Part shown: positions 1 to 9,116 of the stretch, piece by piece
Position numbering within the stretch: the first letter of the stretch is position 1
Layout of the letters: each line of letters begins with the position of its first letter
Assembly (NCBI GenBank): GCA_902493915.1
Contig: CABUQY010000049.1
Span: 1 to 12,340, forward strand
Reading direction: 5' to 3'
DNA from: an uncultured Collinsella sp.
GTDB lineage: Bacteria > Actinomycetota > Coriobacteriia > Coriobacteriales > Coriobacteriaceae
DNA: 12,340 nucleotides
Position numbers and translations under genes: made by a program
The notes under the pieces: model-generated
What the model was told of the DNA's origin: nothing
Databases searched by the model: none
Seen by the model: only the letters and a program-made list of their open reading frames with translations

Positions 1-34
1 CCGAGGTCGCCGCGGACGGGTTGATATAGGGAGA

Positions 35-66
35 GGGCCTGACCCCATATCGTTGGGGCCAGGCCC
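35..66. repeat. Imperfect hairpin repeat, 12-nt arms
   Basis: A GGGCCTGACCCC arm (35-46) faces GGGGCCAGGCCC (55-66) across an 8-nt loop. Eleven of 12 positions pair, with one A/C mismatch. On the plus strand it is followed by GATTTTG, a poor U-tract. It lies beyond the gltD stop on the minus strand, so it could be a second hairpin behind gltD, or a REP-like intergenic repeat. The role is inferred; the pairing is seen directly. Confidence 0.6.
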
Positions 67-96
67 GATTTTGCCTCTTGACAATGTCCTGCTCAT

Positions 97-142
97 ATTA
101 AAAGGAACGTCCCTAACTGTCGGCACTTAGGGACGTTCCTTT
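97..142 (-). terminator. Probable rho-independent terminator of gltBD
   Basis: Read on the minus strand, about 60 nt past the gltD stop, the perfect 16-bp stem (142-127 with 116-101) ends in a U-rich stretch, CCTTTTAAT. The stem is strong and contains a GGGACG core. It is the best terminator candidate for the gltB-gltD operon, although the same hairpin belongs to a repeat element and so may act as a terminator only secondarily. On the plus strand it also ends in TTTT. Confidence 0.55.
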
Positions 143-159
143 TGTGCCGGCAGTTAGGG
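101..159. repeat. Tripartite nested inverted repeat with two competing stems
   Basis: Stem 1: AAAGGAACGTCCCTAA (101-116) is perfectly complementary to TTAGGGACGTTCCTTT (127-142), 16 bp around a 10-nt loop. Stem 2: CCCTAACTGTCGGCAC (111-126) is complementary at 15 of 16 positions to GTGCCGGCAGTTAGGG (144-159). The stems share 111-116, so they cannot form together. TTAGGGAC recurs at 127 and 154, a 27-nt period, as if a repeat unit were partly duplicated. It looks like a REP/BIME-type interspersed element; that class assignment is inference. Confidence 0.75.
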
Positions 160-202
160 ACAGCCCTTGCCGATTCGATTGTTGAGTATCTCCGTGACTA
201 CT

Positions 203-1684
<1,482 letters not shown>

Positions 1685-1689
1685 GGCAC

Positions 1690-4600
1690 TTACGCCTCCT
1701 TCTTGGTCGAAGCAACAGAGCTGGCAGCCACAGACGCAGCGCCAGCAGCACCGCCCGCCACATCAAAGCGAGCGACATCCGCGGCGCTCGCGCGACCGGT
1801 CACAATGTCAAACGCCAGCTCCTCGGCCTGCGCATGCGTCCTGCCGACGGCCTCGGCGGCGGCGACAATCGCCAGCACACGCTCGTACTCGGTCGGAATG
1901 ACCTTCACAAAGTGCTTGCTCATCGTCTCAAAGCTGTAGAGCAGCTTGATGCCGCGCGGGCTCTGCGTCGCGTCCACGTGCTCCTGGATGAGCGCACGGA
2001 CCTGCTCCAGCTCGCCGGCCGTCGGGGCCTTGAGCTCGACGCTCTCGTGGTTCACGCGGGCATCGAGCGTGCCGTACTGGTCAAAGACATAAGCCACGCC
2101 ACCCGTCATGCCGGCAGCGAAGTTCTGCCCGACCTCGCCCAGGATGAGCGCCAGGCCACCCGTCATGTACTCGCAACCGTGGTTGCCGCAACCCTCGACC
2201 ACCACGGTGGCACCGGAGTTGCGTACGCCAAAGCGCTGGCCGGCCAGGCCGTTGATGAAGCCACGGCCGCTCGTGGCGCCAAAGAACGCAACGTTGCCCA
2301 CGATGATGTTTTCGTCGAACTTATAGGTCGCATGCGGGTTGGGGCGCACCGACACCTCGCCGCCCGAAAGGCCCTTGCCAAAGTAGTCGTTGGCGTCGCC
2401 GCACACGTTGAGCGTAATGCCGCGCGGCAGGAAGGCGCCAAAGCTCTGACCGGCCGATCCATCGCAATCGATGGTGATGGAGCCGGCGGGCAGGCCCTCG
2501 GGATGTGCCTTGGTCACCGCGTTACCCAGGATGGTGCCCACGCAACGGTTGACGTTGGCGATATCAGCGCGGAAGCGAATCGGACGCAAGTGGGCACGGG
2601 CATCGGCCGTATAGGGCACGAACAGCGTGGAGTCGAGCGTCTTGTCGAGCTCGCTGTCCGCGGCCATCTGCGGCAGGAAGTGACGACCGTCGGCACCCGG
2701 GATATGGGCACCGAACTCGCAGGTCGCGCTCGCCAGCACGGGCGACAGATCGAGCAGGTTGGCCTTACGGTTGCCCGGGACCTCAATCTGGCGCAAGCAC
2801 TCGGGATGGCCGACCATCTCGTCGACGGTGCGGAAGCCCAGGCTCGCCATGACCTCGCGCAGTTGCTCGGCAACAAAGAGCATAAAGTGCTCGACGTGCT
2901 CGGGCTTGCCGCGGAAGCCACGACGCAGGCGGCAGTTTTGCGTAGCGATGCCGGCCGGGCAGGTATCCTGCTGGCAGTCGCGCTGCATGAGGCAGCCCAT
3001 GGAGATGAGCGGCATAGTCGCAAAGCCAAACTCCTCGGCGCCCAGCAGGCAGGCGACGGCAACATCGGTGCCGTCCATGAGCTTGCCGTCGGCCTCGAGC
3101 ACCACGCGCGAGCGCAGGCCGTTTTGCAGCAGCGTCTGCTGGGCCTCGGCAAGGCCAAGCTCCAGCGGCAGACCGGCGTGCCAGATCGAATCGCGAGCAG
3201 CGGCACCCGAGCCGCCATTGTGGCCGCTGATCAAGATCTTGTCGGCAGCGCCCTTGGCCACACCGGTGGCGATGGTGCCGACGCCGGCCTCGCTGACCAG
3301 CTTGACCGACACGCGTGCGCCGGGGTTGGCGTTCTTAAGGTCAAAGATGAGCTCGGCCAGGTCTTCGATAGAGTAGATGTCGTGATGCGGCGGAGGCGAG
3401 ATCAGGCCGATGCCGGGCGTGGACTGACGGACCTCGGCAATCCAGGGGTAGACCTTCTTGCCGGGCAGGTGACCGCCCTCGCCGGGCTTGGCGCCCTGGG
3501 CCATCTTGATCTGAATCTCGAAGGCGCTGCACAGGTAGCGGCTCGTCACGCCAAAGCGCGCGCTTGCCACCTGCTTGATCGCGGAGTTCTTGGAGTCACC
3601 GTTAGCCAGCGGGGTCTCGCGACGCGGGTCCTCGCCGCCCTCGCCCGAGTTGGAGCGTCCGTGCAGGCGATTCATGGCGATGGCCATGCACTCGTGCGCC
3701 TCTTTGCTGATGGAGCCGTACGACATGGCGCCGGTGTTAAAGCGACGGACGATGTTGAGCGCGGGCTCCACCTCGTCGAGCGAAACCGGCGTGCGGCCGC
3801 TGGCATTAAAGTCGAGCAAGTCGCGCAGGCGCACGGCACGGCCGGTGCGGTGCAGACGAGCGCTGTACTCCTTAAAGGTGTCGTAGCTGCCCCCACGGCA
3901 GGCGGTCTGGAGCAGGTAGACGGTCTGAGGGTCGATCAGGTGATCCTCGCCGCCGAGCGGGCGCCACTTGGTCAGACCCAGCGTGGGCAGCTGATCGGGA
4001 GCCGGGCTCTTAAGGATAGCGAGCGCGGCGTCGTAGCGCTCGTTTTGCTCGCGCTCAACGTCCTCGACACCCATACCGCCCACACGGCTCACCGTGCCGG
4101 CGAAGTACGCGTTGACGAACTCCGGCGTAAAGCCCACGGCCTCGAAGATCTGCGCCGAATGGTAGCTCTGCACCGTGGAGATGCCCATCTTGGACATGAT
4201 GGAGACGATGCCGGCAGTCGCAGCCTTGTTGTAGTTGGCGATGCCCTGCTCGGCCGTCACGTCCAGGTCGCCGCGTGCCGCCAGATCGCGGATGCACGCA
4301 TGTGCGTTGTACGGATAGATGCCGCTCGCGGAGTAGCCCACCAGTGCCGCAAAGTCGTGCGGGGACACGGCGTCGCCGCACTCCACCACAATATCGGCAA
4401 AGGTACGCACACCGGCGCGGATCAGGTGGTTGTGCACGCAGCCCACGGCAAGCAGCGACGGCACGGGCACCTCGCCTGCTCCGGCACGATCGCTCAGCAC
4501 CACAATGTTCACGCCGTCGCGGACCGCAGCCTCGACGTCCTCGGCAAGCTGTTTGAGCGCAGCCTGCAGCGCGCCCTCGCCGGCATCGCGGCGGTAGACG

Positions 4601-6387
4601 GCACGGAAACGACGGGTCTTAAAGCCAACACGGTCGATGGCACAGATATGCTCGAACTCTTCATCGTTGAGCAATGGGCGCTCCAAGCGCACCAGCTGAC
4701 AGGCCGTGCGGGAATCCTCGAGCAGGTTGCCGTGGTTGCCCAGGTAGAGCGTGGTCGAAGTCACCATGTGCTCGCGTAGGGCATCGATCGGAGGATTCGT
4801 GACCTGAGCGAACAGCTGATAGAAGTAGTCAAAGAACGAACGCGTCTTCTTGGACAGGCAAGCCAGCGGCGCGTCGATGCCCATCGAGGCGAGCGGGGCC
4901 TTGCCCTGCTGGGCCATAGGACGCACGACCTCGTCGACGTCATCCCAGTGGTAGCCGAGCTTGGCCATGCGCACAGCGGCGGGCACCTCGGCATCCTCGG
5001 CGGACGCGGGCGCGGCGGGCTCATCGAGCGCGTCGACGGTCAGCGTCTCCTCGGCAATCCAATCACGGTAGGGCTTTTCCTTGGCGTAACGGGCGCGCAG
5101 CTCGTCATTGTAGATGACGCGCCCGCGGGCAAAGTCGACCTCGAGCATCTGGCCCGGCCCCAGACAGCCGCTCGTCACGATGTTCTCGGGGCTCACCTCG
5201 ATGGTGCCCACCTCGCTTGCCAGCATAAAGCGACCGTCGCGCGTCACGTAGTAACGAGCGGGGCGCAGGCCGTTGCGATCGAGGGCGGCGCCCAGGGTAC
5301 GGCCGTCGGTAAAGGCGATGGCCGCCGGGCCGTCCCACGGCTCCATGAGCATGGACTGGTAGGCGTCGTAGGCGCGGCGCTCCTCACTCAGGCTGTCGTT
5401 GTGGTCCCACGGCTCGGGCAGCAACATGGACGCGGCACGCGTGAGCGGGCGACCGTTCATGACCAGGAACTCGAGCACGTTGTCCAGAATCGCGGAATCG
5501 GATCCCTCGCGGTTGATGATAGGCATCACGCGCTCAAGATCGTGCTGCAGCACGGGGCTGTACAGGTTGGGCTCGCGGGCGCGAATCCAGTTGACGTTGC
5601 CCTTGAGGGTGTTGATCTCGCCGTTATGGATGATAAAGCGGTTGGGGTGCGCGCGCTCCCAGCTGGGCGTGGTGTTGGTGGAGTAGCGCGAGTGGACGAG
5701 CGCCACGGCCGTCTTGACGGCGGCGTCGTTGAGGTCGATGAAGAAGCGGCGCATCTGCGTGGCGACGAGCATGCCCTTGTACACGATAGTGCGCGAGCTC
5801 ATGGAGCAGACGTAGAAGATCTTGTCGCGCAGGGCAAACTCGGCATCGGCCTTCTTCTCGATAGTGCGACGGCACACGTACAGGCGACGCTCGAAGGCAT
5901 CGCCGGCGGGCGTGTCGTCGGGGCGGCCCAGAAAGGCTTGCAGAATGGTGGGCATGCAGGCGCGTGCCGTCTCGCCCAAGTCGTGCGGGTCGACGGGCAC
6001 CTCGCGCCAAAAGAGCAGCGGCACGCCGGCCTCGGCGCAGCCCTCCTCAAACACGCGACGGGCATCCTCTACGCCCTTGTCGTCCTGCGGGAAGAACAGC
6101 ATGGCCACGCCATAGTCGCCCTCTGCCGGCAGAATCTGGCCGCACTTTTGAGCCTCTTTGCGGAAAAAGTGATGCGGAACCTGGAACAGGATACCGGCAC
6201 CGTCGCCGGTGTTCTTCTCGAGTCCCGTACCGCCGCGGTGCTCCAAGTTGACCAGAATGGACAGTGCATCGTCCAGAATCTGGTGATGGCGCTCACCGTT
6301 GATATCGGCAAGCGCGCCGATGCCACATGCATCGTGGTCGAATTCGGGGCGATAAAGGCCCTGCTGCTGAGCGGAATCTGCCTGCAT
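1690..6387 (-). CDS. gltB: Glutamate synthase large subunit
   Basis: The 1565-aa alpha subunit of bacterial GOGAT hydrolyses glutamine and channels ammonia to 2-oxoglutarate. The N-terminal class II amidotransferase domain has its nucleophile at Cys21 (ACGIG), with HRGG at 50-53, TGDGAG at 60-65, HSRYSTNT at 232-239 and HNGEIN at 254-259. A central domain follows, then the FMN synthase domain with GEGGED at 915-920 and GHNGGSG around 1055-1061. The [3Fe-4S] ligands are Cys1132, 1138 and 1143 (C-x5-C-x4-C, in CLMQRDCQQDTC). The C-terminal glycine-rich beta-helix (GDANDYFGKG and following repeats) is complete. By family analogy a propeptide of about 20 residues is removed to expose Cys21. The ATG has a GGGGAGGA site 5 nt upstream. 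It is the first gene of the gltB-gltD operon and is divergent from gpmA. The FMN-loop stretch GHNGGSGAAARDSIWHAGL differs from the usual GHDGGTGASP form. Confidence 0.98.
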   Translation of the reverse strand: MQADSAQQQGLYRPEFDHDACGIGALADINGERHHQILDDALSILVNLEHRGGTGLEKNTGDGAGILFQVPHHFFRKEAQKCGQILPAEGDYGVAMLFFPQDDKGVEDARRVFEEGCAEAGVPLLFWREVPVDPHDLGETARACMPTILQAFLGRPDDTPAGDAFERRLYVCRRTIEKKADAEFALRDKIFYVCSMSSRTIVYKGMLVATQMRRFFIDLNDAAVKTAVALVHSRYSTNTTPSWERAHPNRFIIHNGEINTLKGNVNWIRAREPNLYSPVLQHDLERVMPIINREGSDSAILDNVLEFLVMNGRPLTRAASMLLPEPWDHNDSLSEERRAYDAYQSMLMEPWDGPAAIAFTDGRTLGAALDRNGLRPARYYVTRDGRFMLASEVGTIEVSPENIVTSGCLGPGQMLEVDFARGRVIYNDELRARYAKEKPYRDWIAEETLTVDALDEPAAPASAEDAEVPAAVRMAKLGYHWDDVDEVVRPMAQQGKAPLASMGIDAPLACLSKKTRSFFDYFYQLFAQVTNPPIDALREHMVTSTTLYLGNHGNLLEDSRTACQLVRLERPLLNDEEFEHICAIDRVGFKTRRFRAVYRRDAGEGALQAALKQLAEDVEAAVRDGVNIVVLSDRAGAGEVPVPSLLAVGCVHNHLIRAGVRTFADIVVECGDAVSPHDFAALVGYSASGIYPYNAHACIRDLAARGDLDVTAEQGIANYNKAATAGIVSIMSKMGISTVQSYHSAQIFEAVGFTPEFVNAYFAGTVSRVGGMGVEDVEREQNERYDAALAILKSPAPDQLPTLGLTKWRPLGGEDHLIDPQTVYLLQTACRGGSYDTFKEYSARLHRTGRAVRLRDLLDFNASGRTPVSLDEVEPALNIVRRFNTGAMSYGSISKEAHECMAIAMNRLHGRSNSGEGGEDPRRETPLANGDSKNSAIKQVASARFGVTSRYLCSAFEIQIKMAQGAKPGEGGHLPGKKVYPWIAEVRQSTPGIGLISPPPHHDIYSIEDLAELIFDLKNANPGARVSVKLVSEAGVGTIATGVAKGAADKILISGHNGGSGAAARDSIWHAGLPLELGLAEAQQTLLQNGLRSRVVLEADGKLMDGTDVAVACLLGAEEFGFATMPLISMGCLMQRDCQQDTCPAGIATQNCRLRRGFRGKPEHVEHFMLFVAEQLREVMASLGFRTVDEMVGHPECLRQIEVPGNRKANLLDLSPVLASATCEFGAHIPGADGRHFLPQMAADSELDKTLDSTLFVPYTADARAHLRPIRFRADIANVNRCVGTILGNAVTKAHPEGLPAGSITIDCDGSAGQSFGAFLPRGITLNVCGDANDYFGKGLSGGEVSVRPNPHATYKFDENIIVGNVAFFGATSGRGFINGLAGQRFGVRNSGATVVVEGCGNHGCEYMTGGLALILGEVGQNFAAGMTGGVAYVFDQYGTLDARVNHESVELKAPTAGELEQVRALIQEHVDATQSPRGIKLLYSFETMSKHFVKVIPTEYERVLAIVAAAEAVGRTHAQAEELAFDIVTGRASAADVARFDVAGGAAGAASVAASSVASTKKEA

Positions 6388-6566
6388 CGCGATCCTCCCC
6401 TAGATATTAGACAGTCAGTTGAATAGGCATACTAGGAGCATCGCCGGCCCGTTGTGTTTCCCACCCGTTTCGAAACAATCGCGTAACGCACGCCCCACGA
6501 GTGGACACCGCCGACCTCAAGGGCGACAACATAGGCCCCAAGTTCGGCCTGTTAGCTCACCACTTC

Positions 6567-6631
6567 AAACATCTCAATCTGTAACAGGAAGGCCCAATTA
6601 CGACGACTAACTGTTACAGATTGAGATGTTT
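6567..6631. repeat. Long perfect palindrome, copy 1 of the CTGTAACA family
   Basis: The 21-nt arms 6567-6587 and 6611-6631 are perfectly complementary (core TCTCAATCTGTAACAG), around a 23-nt loop that contains AGGCCCAATT at 6590-6599. The second copy lies 93 nt to the right in the same orientation, judged by the loop. It is much longer than a usual operator. No T-tract suitable for termination follows on the plus strand beyond TTTTC. Its function is unknown. Confidence 0.85.
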
Positions 6632-6662
6632 TCGAGAGACATTCCATAGGACCATTTCTTCC

Positions 6663-6721
6663 TGTCTCGATCTGTAACACCTAGGCCCAATTTCCATCCC
6701 TAGTTGTTACAGATCGAGACA
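6663..6721. repeat. Long perfect palindrome, copy 2 of the CTGTAACA family
   Basis: The 17-nt arms 6663-6679 and 6705-6721 are perfectly complementary (core TCTCGATCTGTAACA). A C/T mismatch follows, then a 23-nt loop the same size as in copy 1. AGGCCCAATT (6683-6692) occupies the same loop position, and 15 of 23 loop bases match copy 1. Three arm positions differ from copy 1 and each keeps its pairing. The element lies about 57 nt upstream of the gpmA -35 box. Confidence 0.85.
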
Positions 6722-6777
6722 TTTCGGCAGCCCCCTTTCACCATCCCATTCAAATACAACAATTTTGTTAGTCTTGG

Positions 6778-6806
6778 TTAACTTTTTGACCTAAAACGGG
6801 TATCCT
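6778..6806 (+). promoter_or_regulatory. Probable sigma-70 type promoter of gpmA
   Basis: TTAACT (6778-6783) and TATCCT (6801-6806) are separated by 17 nt, followed by a leader of about 45 nt to the gpmA ATG. The overlapping TTGACC at 6786-6791 is a better -35 match but is only 9 nt from the -10, so it is not usable with it. The region upstream is A/T-rich (6747-6780), as expected for an UP-like segment. Confidence 0.5.
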
Positions 6807-6858
6807 TTGCGGCGTCAAGCAAACGGCACGCACACCATGCCAGATCAAGGAGGCCCCT

Positions 6859-7632
6859 ATGGCGCACCAAGCAGACCAGCAGACGATGCAGCTCGTCCTT
6901 ATCCGTCACGGAGAATCCGAGTGGAACAAACTCAACCTGTTCACCGGCTGGACCGATGTTGAGCTCACCGACACGGGCCGCGAAGAAGCCGCAGCAGGCG
7001 GTCGAGCCCTCAAAGAAGCCGGTTTCGACTTTGACGTCTGCTACACTTCGCGCCTCAAGCGCGCGATCCACACCCTCAACATCGTGCTCGGCCAAATGAA
7101 TCGCGAGTGGTTGCCCGTCATTAAATCCTGGAAGCTCAACGAGCGCCACTACGGCGCGTTGCAGGGTCTCAACAAGGCCGATGCCGCGGCAGAGCACGGC
7201 GACGAACAGGTGCTCATCTGGCGCCGTTCCTTCGATGTCTGCCCGCCGGCGCTCGAGCCGGGCGACAGTCGCGACCCCCACACCCAGGAGCAATACCGCG
7301 ACGTCGCGCCCGATCAGCTGCCCTATACCGAGTGCCTCAAGGACACGATCGCCCGCGCCTGGCCTTATTATGAGGACGAGATTCGCCCCCAGATGCTCGC
7401 CGGCAAGCGCGTACTCATCGCCGCACACGGCAACTCCCTGCGCTCACTCGTCATGAAGCTCGAGCACCTCACGCCCGAGGAGATCCTCAAGGTCAACATC
7501 CCCACCGGCGTGCCGCTCGTCTACACCTTCGACACCGATTTCAACGTCCTCGACAAGCGCTACATCGGCGACCCGGCGACCATCGCCGCCAAGATCGACG
7601 CCGTGGCCAATCAGGGCAAAGCACACAAGTAG
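6859..7632 (+). CDS. gpmA: 2,3-bisphosphoglycerate-dependent phosphoglycerate mutase
   Basis: This 257-aa cytosolic enzyme interconverts 3-phosphoglycerate and 2-phosphoglycerate in glycolysis and gluconeogenesis through a phosphohistidine intermediate. The phosphoacceptor is His17 in LIRHGESEWN, about residues 14-23. TSRLKRA (63-69), ERHYGALQG (95-103) and AAHGNSLRS with His190 are the other signature elements of the cofactor-dependent family. The chosen ATG has AAGGAGG 5 nt upstream. It adds nine residues before the usual start, whose equivalent is Met10, and the ribosome site favours the longer form. The gene has a plausible promoter at 6778-6806 and is followed after 75 nt by mntH, with no clear terminator between them, so they may be cotranscribed. 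Confidence 0.97.
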   Translation: MAHQADQQTMQLVLIRHGESEWNKLNLFTGWTDVELTDTGREEAAAGGRALKEAGFDFDVCYTSRLKRAIHTLNIVLGQMNREWLPVIKSWKLNERHYGALQGLNKADAAAEHGDEQVLIWRRSFDVCPPALEPGDSRDPHTQEQYRDVAPDQLPYTECLKDTIARAWPYYEDEIRPQMLAGKRVLIAAHGNSLRSLVMKLEHLTPEEILKVNIPTGVPLVYTFDTDFNVLDKRYIGDPATIAAKIDAVANQGKAHK

Positions 7633-7707
7633 CCCCAACCCAAAACCGACGCGTGGCGCCGCACGGCCCAGATGCGACGTCACGCCGCCCATACACAGGA
7701 GCGCACC

Positions 7708-8964
7708 ATGCTCAACCATCTCAAACAACACTTTGGTTCCCGGCGCACCGGTGGTCACGGAGGCCTAGACATTGCGCGGCATATCGGCCCCGGGCTGCTC
7801 GTGACCGTCGGCTTTATCGACCCGGGCAACTGGGCCTCCAATATGGCCGCGGGCTCGCAGTTTGGCTACGCGCTGCTGTGGATCGTCACGCTGTCCACGA
7901 TTATGCTCATTGTGCTGCAGCACAACGCGGCGCACCTGGGTATCGCCACGGGCGCCTGCCTTGCCGAGGCCACGACACGTTACCTCCCCCGCTTCGTTGG
8001 ACGCACGGTACTCGCCAGTGCCTATCTCGCGACTGTCGCCACCGCCATGGCCGAAGTCCTGGGTGGCGCGATTGCCCTTCAAATGCTCTTTGGGCTGCCC
8101 GCGCGCGCGGGCTGCGTCATCGTGGCGGCAGTATCGATGGCGATGCTCATGACGAGCTCCTACAAGCGCGCCGAACGCTGGATCATCGCCTTCGTGGGTG
8201 TGGTGGGACTCTCGTTTTTAGCAGAGCTCGCGCTGGTCAAAGTCGACTGGCCGCAAGCAACTGCAAGCTGGATCACCCCCAGCATGCCTGCCGACTCGGC
8301 AACGATTATCGTGAGTGTCCTGGGTGCGGTCGTTATGCCACACAACCTTTTTCTGCACTCCGAGGTCATCCAATCCATGCACTTCGAAGGCCAAGGCGAG
8401 CAAGTTATCGAAGAACGTCTGCACTACGAGCTCTTCGACACGCTCTTTTCGATGGGCGTGGGCTGGGCAATCAACTCGGCCATGGTCATCCTGGCCGCAA
8501 CGACCTTCTTTGCGCACGGCATGGTCGTAGACGACCTCGCCGTCGCAGCGGCCACGCTCTCCCCCATCTTGGGCCCGGCGAGCTCGACCATCTTTGCGGT
8601 AGCGCTGCTGTTCGCGGGACTATCGAGCAGCGTGACAGCGGGCATGGCGGCGGGAACCATCACTGCGGGCATGTTCGACGAGGAATACGATATCCACGAC
8701 CGACATTCCTCGATCGGGGTGGCGGCCTGTTTCGTCGGCGCAGTGACGGCGTGCCTGGTCGTCCCAAATCCTTTTGAAGGTCTCATCTGGAGTCAGGCAC
8801 TGCTGTCGCTTCAGCTGCCGATTACGGTCTTTGTGCTCATACGGCTCACCAGTTCACCCCGCGTTATGGGCAAATACGCCAATTCGCGCCCGCTCAACGC
8901 GCTGCTCGTAGGGATTGGTGCCATCGTGACGATTCTCGACATCGTGCTGCTAACGGGGATGTAA
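7708..8964 (+). CDS. mntH: NRAMP-family divalent metal (Mn2+/Fe2+) transporter
   Basis: This 418-aa integral membrane protein should import Mn2+ or Fe2+ with protons, as known for bacterial MntH. The metal-binding DPGN motif of the first membrane helix is at 38-41 (GFIDPGN) and the helix-6 motif MPH at 210-212 (VVMPHNLFLHSE). Keeping Asp, Asn and Met fits a transition-metal carrier rather than the Mg2+-type NRAMP relatives. Hydrophobic segments along the whole length fit the usual 11 helices. I start at 7708 because AGGAG (7697-7701) lies 6 nt upstream; an in-frame ATG at 7672 would add 12 polar residues and has no good ribosome site. No MntR site or manganese riboswitch can be seen in the 75 nt after gpmA. 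The symbol rests on family motifs; substrate is inferred. Confidence 0.93.
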   Translation: MLNHLKQHFGSRRTGGHGGLDIARHIGPGLLVTVGFIDPGNWASNMAAGSQFGYALLWIVTLSTIMLIVLQHNAAHLGIATGACLAEATTRYLPRFVGRTVLASAYLATVATAMAEVLGGAIALQMLFGLPARAGCVIVAAVSMAMLMTSSYKRAERWIIAFVGVVGLSFLAELALVKVDWPQATASWITPSMPADSATIIVSVLGAVVMPHNLFLHSEVIQSMHFEGQGEQVIEERLHYELFDTLFSMGVGWAINSAMVILAATTFFAHGMVVDDLAVAAATLSPILGPASSTIFAVALLFAGLSSSVTAGMAAGTITAGMFDEEYDIHDRHSSIGVAACFVGAVTACLVVPNPFEGLIWSQALLSLQLPITVFVLIRLTSSPRVMGKYANSRPLNALLVGIGAIVTILDIVLLTGM

Positions 8965-8990
8965 TTGGGATGGCGTGACTGTCCAGATAT

Positions 8991-9010
8991 AACGTCTCAA
9001 TCTGTAACAC
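8991..9010. repeat. Solitary arm of the CTGTAACA palindrome family
   Basis: AACGTCTCAATCTGTAACAC (8991-9010) matches the left arm of the 6567 copy at 18 of 20 positions (A to G at its fourth base, and the last base differs), but the loop block AGGCCCAATT and the right arm are missing. A new short partner, TGAGAC at 9012-9017, pairs with GTCTCA at 8994-8999. It lies 27 nt past the mntH stop. It may be a decayed copy of the repeat. Confidence 0.65.
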
Positions 9011-9023
9011 GTGAGACCGTTTT
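8994..9023 (+). terminator. Weak candidate terminator of mntH
   Basis: GTCTCA (8994-8999) pairs with TGAGAC (9012-9017) around a 12-nt loop and is followed by CGTTTT. The stem is only 6 bp and the U-tract is short, so this is a weak prediction, made because it is the first such structure past mntH. The stronger hairpin at 9043-9076 has no T-run on the plus strand. Confidence 0.3.
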
Positions 9024-9036
9024 AAACCGTCAGATA

Positions 9037-9076
9037 AATCAAAAGGGTCCCGGCCGAGAATTCGACCGGGACCCTT
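9037..9076 (-). terminator. Rho-independent terminator of the rubredoxin gene
   Basis: On the minus strand, about 40 nt past the rubredoxin stop, AAGGGTCCCGG (9076-9066) pairs perfectly with CCGGGACCCTT (9053-9043) around a 12-nt loop. It continues into TTTTGATTT counting the last stem bases. The T-run exists only in this direction, which fixes the orientation. Confidence 0.85.
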
Positions 9077-9116
9077 GGACAGAGCTACATGTTGTTGCAA
9101 GTCGTGTGTCTACGAG

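Larger units (their letters stand above)
6388..6858. other. 471-bp divergent intergenic region between gltB and gpmA
   Basis: No convincing complete gene is present. From left to right it holds the gltB ribosome site (GGGGAGGA on the minus strand, 6392-6400), a minus-strand TAATAT (6404-6409) and TAGTAT (6429-6434) that could be -10 elements but lack clear -35 partners, a 10-bp palindrome GTTTCGAAAC (6467-6476), a short stretch with coding-like third positions (6501-6584), two long palindromes (6567-6631 and 6663-6721), and the gpmA promoter and ribosome site. Because transcription diverges from this region, the two palindromes cannot be ordinary terminators of the flanking genes. Confidence 0.7.

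Noticed and set aside
6567..6721. CRISPR array from two similar repeats at 93-nt spacing
   Set aside because: Only two units exist, each a long palindrome with a conserved loop, not short direct repeats with variable spacers.
6786..6806. TTGACC as -35 of the gpmA promoter
   Set aside because: Only 9 nt separate it from TATCCT; TTAACT at 6778 gives a 17-nt spacing.
7633..7707. Manganese riboswitch or terminator between gpmA and mntH
   Set aside because: The 75 nt are too short for the known manganese riboswitch, and no strong stem followed by a T-run is present.
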